The notes under the pieces are model-generated. The model was not told where the DNA came from, searched no databases, and saw nothing but the letters and a program-made list of their open reading frames with translations. Source: Longibacter salinarum (lineage in GTDB: Bacteria; Bacteroidota; Rhodothermia; Rhodothermales; Salinibacteraceae). From it: DNA of 64,000 nucleotides. The position numbers and the translations under genes are program-made. Shown one piece after another: positions 53,973-61,544 of the stretch (the stretch's first letter is position 1; the number at the start of each line of letters is the position of its first letter). The stretch lies in NCBI RefSeq assembly GCF_002554795.1, contig NZ_PDEQ01000003.1, positions 62,001-126,000 on the forward strand, in the 5' to 3' direction.

Positions 53973-55388
53973 ATGCAGGTAAATCACGATACCACGTCCG
54001 ACGCTCCGGCATCCCATACCCGTAGCACCGAACACGAATCAGGTTCGATGCCGGATGTCCGGAAGTCGCTGTCTCGCCACATGCTGACCAAGGGCATGAT
54101 GGAGATGGTGCTGGACATGGATGAAAGTCACGGCGTCATTTTACGTGACAAGCATTCCGGTCGCGAGTACGTCGATCTGTTCGGGTTCTACGCATCGAGC
54201 CCGCTCGGAATGAACCATCCGGAGTTGACGGACGACGAGGGGTTTCGCAAGCGCCTGCTTGATGCGGCCGTGAATAAGGTGACGAACTCTGACGTCATCA
54301 CCAAGCACATGGGGCGCTTCGTCGATACGTTCAGCCGCGTGGGGATTCCGGAATATCTCCCCTACACGTTCTTTATCTCCGGTGGTGCGCTTGCGGTGGA
54401 GAACGCTCTGAAGACGGCGTTCGACTGGAAGGTTCGGAAAAACCACGAGAAAGGGTATCGCCGTGAAGTGGGTCACAAGGTCCTTCACTTCGACCAGGCC
54501 TTCCACGGGCGCAGCGGCTACACGATGTCGCTGACAAATACCGCTGATCCGCGGAAGACGATGTACTTCCCGAAGTTCGACTGGCCGCGGATCACGAATC
54601 CGAAGGTTCACTTTCCGATCGACGCCGACGAGACCGCCCGGGTCGCCAAGCACGAAGACATGGCCATCCGTCAGGCTGAACAGGCGTTCCGGGAGCATCG
54701 GGACGAGATCGCCTGCGTGATTTTGGAGCCCATCCAGGGAGAAGGGGGCGATAACCATTTCCGTCCAGAGTTTCTCCACCGCCTCCGTGACCTCGCGCAC
54801 GAGAATGATGCTCTATTGATCTTCGACGAGGTCCAGAGTGGCGTGGGCATCACGGGTGAGTTCTGGGCCCACCAGTCGCTGGGAGTACAACCGGACATTA
54901 TCGCTTTTGGGAAGAAGACGCAGGTCTGTGGGATTCTGGCCGGGCGGAAGCTCGACGAGGTCGACGATCACGTGTTCAAGACGCCAAGTCGAATCAATTC
55001 GACGTGGGGGGGGAATCTCGTTGACATGGTTCGCTTCGATCGTATTTTGGAAATTATCGAGGACCACGACCTCGTTGGTCACGCAGGACAGGTTGGCGCC
55101 CATCTGCAGAAGCGCTTGCACGAGCTCGAGGACGATTTCTCTGTCGTGGATAACGTGCGAGGTCGCGGTCTTATGTGCGCCTTCGACCTTAGCACAGTCG
55201 AAATCCGCGACGCCGTCCGCGAGCACACCTTCAAGGAAGGAGCGATCGTGCTCGGATGCGGTCACCGCTCAATCCGCTTCCGGTCACCGCTTACGATTAC
55301 GGAAGACGAGATCGACCGAGGTGTCGCCTGCCTGCGTCGGGCATTGGAAACCGTAACCACGAAGCCGACGGCCCAGGCGCATTCCTGA
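53973..55388 (+). CDS. lat: L-lysine 6-aminotransferase
   Basis: A 471-residue PLP enzyme that transfers the epsilon-amino group of lysine to 2-oxoglutarate, giving 2-aminoadipate semialdehyde. The start at 53973 follows the last non-conserved stretch; an ATG at 54048 is also possible. Family marks are DLFGFYASSPLGMNHPEL, FFISGGALAVENALK, HFDQAFHGRSGYTMSLTNT, ILEPIQGEGGDNHFRPEF, the DEVQSGVGITGEFW segment and the PLP-binding Lys in FGKKTQVCG (Lys314 or Lys315). The specificity call rests on the strong match to TIGR03251-like motifs. It stands alone; no saccharopine or pipecolate genes are in reach. Confidence 0.9.
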   Translation: MQVNHDTTSDAPASHTRSTEHESGSMPDVRKSLSRHMLTKGMMEMVLDMDESHGVILRDKHSGREYVDLFGFYASSPLGMNHPELTDDEGFRKRLLDAAVNKVTNSDVITKHMGRFVDTFSRVGIPEYLPYTFFISGGALAVENALKTAFDWKVRKNHEKGYRREVGHKVLHFDQAFHGRSGYTMSLTNTADPRKTMYFPKFDWPRITNPKVHFPIDADETARVAKHEDMAIRQAEQAFREHRDEIACVILEPIQGEGGDNHFRPEFLHRLRDLAHENDALLIFDEVQSGVGITGEFWAHQSLGVQPDIIAFGKKTQVCGILAGRKLDEVDDHVFKTPSRINSTWGGNLVDMVRFDRILEIIEDHDLVGHAGQVGAHLQKRLHELEDDFSVVDNVRGRGLMCAFDLSTVEIRDAVREHTFKEGAIVLGCGHRSIRFRSPLTITEDEIDRGVACLRRALETVTTKPTAQAHS

Positions 55389-55432
55389 CGATGCATCGTA
55401 GGTAGCACCGAGGACGTAGCAACGTTCGATTG

Positions 55433-55467
55433 CGCCGGCCGGCAGAAAGACCCCTGCCCGGTCGGCG
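55433..55467 (+). terminator. GC-rich hairpin after lysine aminotransferase
   Basis: cgccggccggca (55433-55444) pairs with tgcccggtcggcg (55455-55467) with one mismatch and one bulge, 44 bp past the stop. Only a weak T-tract (tcgtcgtattc) follows, so it is a probable but imperfect terminator. Confidence 0.55.
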
Positions 55468-55604
55468 TCGTCGTATTCAATCACAGCGGTGGGCAATAAC
55501 GAGCGGACCCAAACCGTTCGAAATTGGTGTAAATGTTGCGTAGAAAGAGGTGCAGGCTGGTCTCCCCGCATGACTATTGGTTTTCTCGTTGTCACCGACA
55601 TACG

Positions 55605-56021
55605 ATGCAGCGCACTGGTTACGTTTATCGCGCGGTTGTGACAGGCCTTGGAGGTGTCGGCTCATTCGCAACGAGCGTTGTGCTCGCACTCTTGGTGCTA
55701 TCAATGATTGGGGCGGGCTGCACGAGCTCGGACGAACTCACTGAATCCCAGATGCAAAAGCTGAGTCCGTTTCTTCAACAGCAAATAAATGCGGAGGGCC
55801 AGGGCTCAGACCGCATTTGGCCGGTGACGGTAAAGACAGCCTCAGTTCAGGATCTTCGCGACGCGAACCTTCCTCTTGCTACGGTGACGGAGGGGATTGT
55901 AACAGCGAGATGGACGATGAAACAGATTCGCGACGCTGCGCAGATCTCTTCCGTTTCCGCAATCTCCTCGACGGAGAACCGGCCGATGTCACCGTCGAAT
56001 TCGCCTGATTCTTCTGCCTGA
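55605..56021 (+). CDS. Stand-alone subtilase-propeptide-like lipoprotein
   Basis: A 138-residue protein from the ATG at 55605. A hydrophobic segment (about 20-36) ends in GAGC, a plausible though imperfect lipobox (Cys39). Residues 72-120 align without gaps to residues 74-122 of the subtilase encoded 19 bp downstream, with 17 of 49 identical by hand count. The preceding LTESQMQKLSPFL also matches LTAEQVAKLDGRL of that protein. The region is the protease propeptide, so this is a separate copy of the propeptide held at the membrane. It could inhibit or chaperone the protease. It ends in a Ser/Pro-rich tail and shares the transcript with the protease. Confidence 0.8.
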   Translation: MQRTGYVYRAVVTGLGGVGSFATSVVLALLVLSMIGAGCTSSDELTESQMQKLSPFLQQQINAEGQGSDRIWPVTVKTASVQDLRDANLPLATVTEGIVTARWTMKQIRDAAQISSVSAISSTENRPMSPSNSPDSSA

Positions 56022-56040
56022 CTGTCTCTAACCTGTGCGT

Positions 56041-59000
56041 ATGAAGCGATTCGCTACAGTTTTTCTACTTGTCGTTCTTGGGGTGTTCGTTGGCCTTCGC
56101 CCGGCCGCCGGTCAGGATTTGACGGCGGAGCAGGTGGCGAAGCTGGACGGTCGTCTTCGGTCCGTTGTGGCCCATGCGGTGCCCTCGGCTGGGCTGCCGC
56201 AAGACCAGGCGCCGGCGGTCGCGCCCATCACGGATGCTCGAAAGAATGCACCTGCGCGGTACCGCGTCGTGCTTCGCACGTCCGCGGGTGAGGCTCTGCG
56301 AGCAGCTGGAATGCCGATTCAGACGGCATTGTCTCGTGTCAGTACGGCACGACTAACCCCCCGACAGATGGTCGATCTCGTGCGGCGGGACGACGTGTCA
56401 GCCATCCATGCTGCAATTCAAAATGAGCCGCATAACGACGAGGCTGCGGGTCTGTCCGGGATCCGCGCGTTGAACAACGGCCGACTGAACAACACGAACT
56501 ACACGGGGGCAGGCGTTGCATCCTGCGTCATTGACAGCGGGGTCGATTTCACGCATCGCGACTTTCGCGAGATTGCAGACCCATCGAAGAGCCGCATCTT
56601 GTCGATCTGGGACCAGACGCTCTCGGCCCAGTCGGGCGAGTCTACGCCGACCTCCTACAGTTATGGCGTGGAGTACACGAAGGCCGATATTGAAGACGAG
56701 ATCGACGGGTCGCCGGCCGGATATATCCGCCAGAAGGACACATCCGGTCACGGAACGCACGTCGCCGGCACGATGGCGGGCAACGGCGGAGCCGACCCTG
56801 AAGGACGGTACGTTGGAATGGCGCCCGAGTCGTCGATGATTGTCGTTAAAACAGACTTCTCTTCGACAGGCATTATCGACGCTGCCAATTACTGCAGCAC
56901 CGTTGCGACGTCGAACGGAATGCCAGTGGTTGCAAATCTAAGCCTCGGAACGGACTACGGCCCGCACGACGGGACGCTCGATCAGGACATCGGTCTGTCC
57001 GATTGGGCGACGGCTGCTCCCGGGAGAGCGGCGATTGCGAGTGCCGGAAACAGTGCGGATAACGGGCAGCACCTGACGGGTACGATCGCTGGAGGGGCGT
57101 CGAAAACGATCGAAGTCGATATTCCGGGTACGTATGAGCCCGAACCCGGGACGAACAACGACGTGTTGGGAATCGACTTCTGGTTTGATGGAGTGCCCAA
57201 CGTCGACTTTACCGTGACGACGCCGAATGGCCATACCGGCTCCATGTCGTTCGGAAGCAACAATTCGGTCGATACGCCGGAGGGTGAGATCCAGTTTTTC
57301 CAGGGGATATCCCAGGAAAATGGAGACTACGAAGTTGTTTTCCAGCTTGCGGACGCGGAGCAAGGTACGCAAGAGTCGGACACGTTAACGGCCGGTACCC
57401 TCACGATCGAGATTACCAATAACGAGACATCCTCGGCCTCGTATCACGGCTGGCGGTACCGTGATGGTGTGGGCACCACGCTCCCTGCCGGGGACGGTGC
57501 CTTTACGATTGGTTCGCCCGGCTCCGCCCTTGAGGTGATTGCGGCCGGGTCGTACGTGCACCAGTGGGTCTGGTGCTCCGAGAGCGATGGTTGCCTTCAT
57601 ACAGTCGATCGGGGATCCCCGAATCGTGGTGACGATGTTTCTTCCTTCAGCAGTGTCGGTCCGCTGCGCAACGTTTCGCAGACAAAGCCAGACGTTGCTG
57701 CCCCGGGCGAAATGACGCCGTCGTCGTACTCCTCGGACTACTCGACGAGCGGTTTTTACGTTGCCGATGGTGGAAAGCACCGGTTCAGCAGGGGGACGAG
57801 CATGTCTGCGCCCGTCGTAGCGGGGGCGGCCGTTTTGCTGCTACAGGAAAATCCAGGGCTTACGTCCGGGCAGATTCGGGAGGCACTTCAATCTGGTGCG
57901 TCCACGGACGCGTTTACCGGATCTGTACCGAACGATACGTGGGGCTTCGGAAAGCTCGATGCGATCGGAGCAATGAACTACGTAATCGATGCCTCGGCAT
58001 CGTATTCGAGAGAGGTCATTGCGTACGACGACTGGAGCAGTAGCGAAACACCGATCTCAGCTGGGAGTGCGCCGGTGGCCGTTCGATTTGAGGCCTCTTC
58101 CTCCGGTGTGCTGAGTGGTGTACTCTTCCATACCGCCAAGAGCAACGCTGTAACCGGCCCCATCTCGGTCGAGGTTTGGTCCGACGACGGAAGTGGTTTC
58201 CCCGATCAGAAGGTGTCGCAGACGGTGACGACGCCAGCCGGTAGCGTGCAGAATTACTCGTGGAACTACGTCGATTTTGCCGGGGCCGGATTCGAACCGG
58301 AGGCCGGCACACCCTATCACATCGTTGTGTCGGCTGCATCCGGTGATGATCTCCAGTTGGTCAGTTCAACGCAATCTGTGGATGGCCGCTCGTCGATTCG
58401 TTCCGGAGGCACGTGGGACGGTGTCTCGTCTGATCTTCGGATTCGTCCCATCGTGACATCCACCGAGGTCTCGGGCCAACTTCCCGTCGAACTTTCAGGC
58501 TTCAGCGGACACGTCGATGAAGACCGGGTCATCCTTACGTGGAATACATTGTCTGAGGCGACGAACGACGGATTTGTCGTCGAACACGCACGAGAAGGCG
58601 GATCGTTTTCTCGCATCGGTTTCGTCGACGGGGCAGGGACGACGCGCGAGCGTCAGTCATACAGCTACACGACGCGAGCTTGCGACGCGGGGACGCATCG
58701 GTTCCGCCTCCGACAGGTCGATGTAGATGGCACCAGCACGCTTGGCCCGGAGACGACCGTCGTGATTGGGCTGCAGCAGCCATACGTTCTGTCACAGGTG
58801 GCACCGAATCCGGTTCGCGACCGCGCCACTCTCACGCTTGAGGTGAAGAAGCAGCAGGAGGTCCGAGCGGAGTTATTTAACGTTCTTGGCCAGCGGGTGC
58901 GCGTCCTGCATGATGGGGCGATCAACCCAGGATCCGAGCAAACGATCTCCGTGAACAGCGCCGATCTGGCCAGCGGGATTTACTTCGTGCGCGTGAAAGG

Positions 59001-59043
59001 CGAGACCTTCAGCGAAACTCGAAAATTCGTACGCGTACGGTAG
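56041..59043 (+). CDS. Secreted subtilisin-like (S8) serine protease with T9SS C-terminal domain
   Basis: A 1000-residue protease from the ATG at 56041 (a GTG two codons earlier is in frame). The signal peptide ends at PAAGQ (residue 25). Residues 27-124 form the propeptide. The S8 catalytic triad is intact: Asp165 in VIDSGVDF, His237 in GHGTHVAGT and Ser587 in RGTSMSAPVVAG. A large insertion (about 330-500) contains a proprotein-convertase-like beta-sandwich (DFWFDGVPNVDFTV) between the His and Ser motifs. Residues about 660-800 form another beta domain, followed by an LPVELSGFSGHVDEDR fibronectin-like stretch and a T9SS type-A sorting domain (APNPVRDRATL, LFNVLGQRV, SGIYFVRV). It is exported through the outer membrane. 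A propeptide-like lipoprotein lies just upstream. Confidence 0.92.
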   Translation: MKRFATVFLLVVLGVFVGLRPAAGQDLTAEQVAKLDGRLRSVVAHAVPSAGLPQDQAPAVAPITDARKNAPARYRVVLRTSAGEALRAAGMPIQTALSRVSTARLTPRQMVDLVRRDDVSAIHAAIQNEPHNDEAAGLSGIRALNNGRLNNTNYTGAGVASCVIDSGVDFTHRDFREIADPSKSRILSIWDQTLSAQSGESTPTSYSYGVEYTKADIEDEIDGSPAGYIRQKDTSGHGTHVAGTMAGNGGADPEGRYVGMAPESSMIVVKTDFSSTGIIDAANYCSTVATSNGMPVVANLSLGTDYGPHDGTLDQDIGLSDWATAAPGRAAIASAGNSADNGQHLTGTIAGGASKTIEVDIPGTYEPEPGTNNDVLGIDFWFDGVPNVDFTVTTPNGHTGSMSFGSNNSVDTPEGEIQFFQGISQENGDYEVVFQLADAEQGTQESDTLTAGTLTIEITNNETSSASYHGWRYRDGVGTTLPAGDGAFTIGSPGSALEVIAAGSYVHQWVWCSESDGCLHTVDRGSPNRGDDVSSFSSVGPLRNVSQTKPDVAAPGEMTPSSYSSDYSTSGFYVADGGKHRFSRGTSMSAPVVAGAAVLLLQENPGLTSGQIREALQSGASTDAFTGSVPNDTWGFGKLDAIGAMNYVIDASASYSREVIAYDDWSSSETPISAGSAPVAVRFEASSSGVLSGVLFHTAKSNAVTGPISVEVWSDDGSGFPDQKVSQTVTTPAGSVQNYSWNYVDFAGAGFEPEAGTPYHIVVSAASGDDLQLVSSTQSVDGRSSIRSGGTWDGVSSDLRIRPIVTSTEVSGQLPVELSGFSGHVDEDRVILTWNTLSEATNDGFVVEHAREGGSFSRIGFVDGAGTTRERQSYSYTTRACDAGTHRFRLRQVDVDGTSTLGPETTVVIGLQQPYVLSQVAPNPVRDRATLTLEVKKQQEVRAELFNVLGQRVRVLHDGAINPGSEQTISVNSADLASGIYFVRVKGETFSETRKFVRVR

Positions 59044-59376
59044 AGAGCCGTGACATGGATGCTAGCTGTCAGCATTCCCATGATGTGTTCGGATTCGCTC
59101 TTCCACGGAAAAGCCGGAGAACCGCTCGTGTGAAGAAATGCGTTATCAACGAATCGAGGTGCATTCGTGACGGAAACGTAGCGGGGTCGGTCGCATTGCT
59201 GCTTACATTCCGTTATCTTTTCTTGGTCTGGAAAGACCGTCGTCGTACCAAGGCGTCTGGGCATATCTGTCTACAAGATGTGCCAGTTCTGTTTTCCCCG
59301 TGGGAATGAGCCTCCGTCTATTGTGGCAGGGTTCGTTCTTGATCCCACTTCGTTGTCTTTTGAGCTCCCCACACCC
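59044..59376. other. Intergenic region, nothing recognised
   Basis: 333 bp between two T9SS cargo genes. The frame of the metalloprotease is open into this stretch back to 59278 but lacks export features there. No strong hairpin or repeat was found. Confidence 0.45.
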
Positions 59377-61368
59377 ATGAGCAAGATTAACGTGGTATCC
59401 CGATCGCCTTTCTGTACAGTGGTCGGTGTGATTTGCCTTCTGCTGTTGATGAGTTCTCAGGATGTTTTCGCGCAGCAACATCGACTCGCGGACTTGAAAA
59501 ATGCTCGGAAGGTCTCGAACAATATTTTACCGGATATCGAGTGGACCTGCGGGTTGACAGCAGGCGATGTGGTTGAGTCAACCTTCGTCCCACGGGCAAA
59601 GAACCAGTCGAAAGCGACGGCGACGATTAACGTCAACTACGGGCCAGGTTTTAACGCGAACCCGGACGCAAGGGATGCTTTCCAGCGCGCCGTGGATACG
59701 TGGGCTCGGCATCTTGACTCCCCGGTCGAGATTCTGATCGATGCGACGTTCGAGACCTTTGAAAATCCGGCTGTTCTCGGTGGCGCGCGTCCAGCCTACG
59801 TTCTGGGAGATGTTAATGGTGAGCAACTCGTCGTTGCCGTCAATATCCTGGAGGCGATCCGCGGGGACAACGTTGAAAACTTCGCGCCGGCTGCTGGCCA
59901 TACGTCGAACGATCCGGAGATTTTTGCATCGTTCAACGAGGGCCGTTCGGATTGGCACTTTGGTGAGGGGCCACCGCCGGCTGGTGCGATCGACTTCGAG
60001 AGTGTCATTCTGCACGAGATTGGGCACGGTCTTCAGTTCGCCTCGACGTTCTCGTACAACACAGGTTCTGGAAGTTACTCCTGCAATGGTGGCACCGGGT
60101 CTGCATGCTGGGGCTTCGGTACGGGACGGCCAAGCACGTACGACCAGCAGGTTGTCCAGTATAATCCGCAGACCGATACGGCCGTCGACATGCTTAGCTT
60201 CCAAAACGACTCACCGTCACTTGGAGATGCTCTTACCGTCGACGCAACGGAGGCAACAACGGAGCAGGTTCGATTTAGTGGTGAGCTAGCAACAGGGAAT
60301 GCGAGCCTGACGAACGGGCCGCAGCCACCCGTGCTGTATGCGCCCTCTCCGTGGCAGGGAGGATCAAGTTTGAGTCATCTCGACGAGAGCACGTACGCGG
60401 CAGGTACGGAAAATGCGCTCATGACGCCTCAGATTGGGAGTGGAGAACTTGCGCGCGAGCCGGGCCCGGTCGTGTGTGGCAGTCTACGGGACATGGGCTG
60501 GCCGCTCGGACCGGGATGTTTGGAGTACATCGCAGCTCCGCTGAATCTTACCATTTCGGCTCAGGACCTTGCGCAAGGAACGGTAGAGCTAAGCTGGTTC
60601 GTGAGTTCAACCGCGGACGTTGCTTCCTATACGGTCGAGCGTCGCGCCTTTGACGGGCCTTTTCAGAGTATAGCGACGCTTCCCGGTAACGCAGAACCCA
60701 CGTTCGAAGACTCCGGGGTTGGTCTTGGCGTCTACACATATCGACTGAAGTATGAGAAAGGCAATGGTGAAACTGGAGCCGTCGAAGAGACGCCGACCGC
60801 TCGAATTGGATTCACCGATATCGAGGGCGCTCTGGAGCGCGGAGACCTCGTGTCGACCATTACGCTCAACTGGGCCGTTCCCACATCTACGACTGGATAC
60901 GAGTATGTCGTCGAACGAACCACGGGCGCAGCAACGGTTGACTCGACATTCAAGCCGGTCGGTCGAGTAGCAAGCGCCACGGAGTTTACGGATACCGGTA
61001 TCTATCCAGCCACCTATAAGTATCGGGTCCGGGCAGTTGACGGCAGCGGAAATTCGATCACGAGCCCGAGCACGACGGTTGATATCGAGTTTAAAGGAGA
61101 TGCTTTTGTGACTGGGCCGAATCCCAATCCGATCTCGTCGGGAATGGCAGAGGCGCAACTCGTTGTCTCGACAGATGAAGCGCAAGATGTGACCGTTGGG
61201 GTGTACAATACACTCGGGCAGAAAGTCTATGACGAGCGTGTCTCGATGCGCGCGTCCTCGTCGAAAACGCTACAGATTCCCGTTGGAAATCTTGGCAGCG
61301 GCGTTTATTTCGTCCGCGTTCAGGGGGAGACATTCGCCCGGACGCAACGCATGGCGGTTACGCGCTAG
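59377..61368 (+). CDS. Secreted zinc metalloprotease with T9SS C-terminal domain
   Basis: A 663-residue protein from the ATG at 59377; the frame is open back to 59278 but the signal peptide (VVGVICLLLLMSSQDVFAQQ) fits here. The zinc-binding motif is HEIGHGLQF at residues 213-221 (His213, Glu214, His217), with FESVIL before it. A third metal ligand is not clear; the DEST and MTPQIGSGE stretches further on may complete the fold. Regions around 390-560 are two fibronectin-like domains (ELSWFVSSTADVASYTVERR; NWAVPTSTTGYEYVVERTTG). A T9SS sorting domain ends the protein (GPNPNPISSGMAEAQL, YNTLGQKVYDERV, GSGVYFVRV). It belongs to the metzincin-like secreted proteases of Bacteroidota; substrate unknown. 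Confidence 0.83.
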   Translation: MSKINVVSRSPFCTVVGVICLLLLMSSQDVFAQQHRLADLKNARKVSNNILPDIEWTCGLTAGDVVESTFVPRAKNQSKATATINVNYGPGFNANPDARDAFQRAVDTWARHLDSPVEILIDATFETFENPAVLGGARPAYVLGDVNGEQLVVAVNILEAIRGDNVENFAPAAGHTSNDPEIFASFNEGRSDWHFGEGPPPAGAIDFESVILHEIGHGLQFASTFSYNTGSGSYSCNGGTGSACWGFGTGRPSTYDQQVVQYNPQTDTAVDMLSFQNDSPSLGDALTVDATEATTEQVRFSGELATGNASLTNGPQPPVLYAPSPWQGGSSLSHLDESTYAAGTENALMTPQIGSGELAREPGPVVCGSLRDMGWPLGPGCLEYIAAPLNLTISAQDLAQGTVELSWFVSSTADVASYTVERRAFDGPFQSIATLPGNAEPTFEDSGVGLGVYTYRLKYEKGNGETGAVEETPTARIGFTDIEGALERGDLVSTITLNWAVPTSTTGYEYVVERTTGAATVDSTFKPVGRVASATEFTDTGIYPATYKYRVRAVDGSGNSITSPSTTVDIEFKGDAFVTGPNPNPISSGMAEAQLVVSTDEAQDVTVGVYNTLGQKVYDERVSMRASSSKTLQIPVGNLGSGVYFVRVQGETFARTQRMAVTR

Positions 61369-61438
61369 GCGCATTCGATTTGTCCCGATTGGTCACCGTG
61401 CGATCGTGCCGTTGGCCTGATCCTGCTGACTAGGGCTG

Positions 61439-61464
61439 CCCGGTTGAGATATCTCTCGACCGGG
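61439..61464. other. 11-bp inverted repeat without T-run
   Basis: cccggttgaga (61439-61449) pairs with tctcgaccggg (61454-61464) with one G-T step, around TATC. It sits 71 bp past the metalloprotease stop and 80 bp before the next start. Lack of a following T-tract makes it a hairpin of uncertain role rather than a classic terminator. Confidence 0.5.
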
Positions 61465-61544
61465 TATGTCTGCGGATGGCTACAACGTGGACATTCATCC
61501 CGTGAGTCGCACCTTCTGTGTTCTTCTCACTTCTCGGTCGATTC

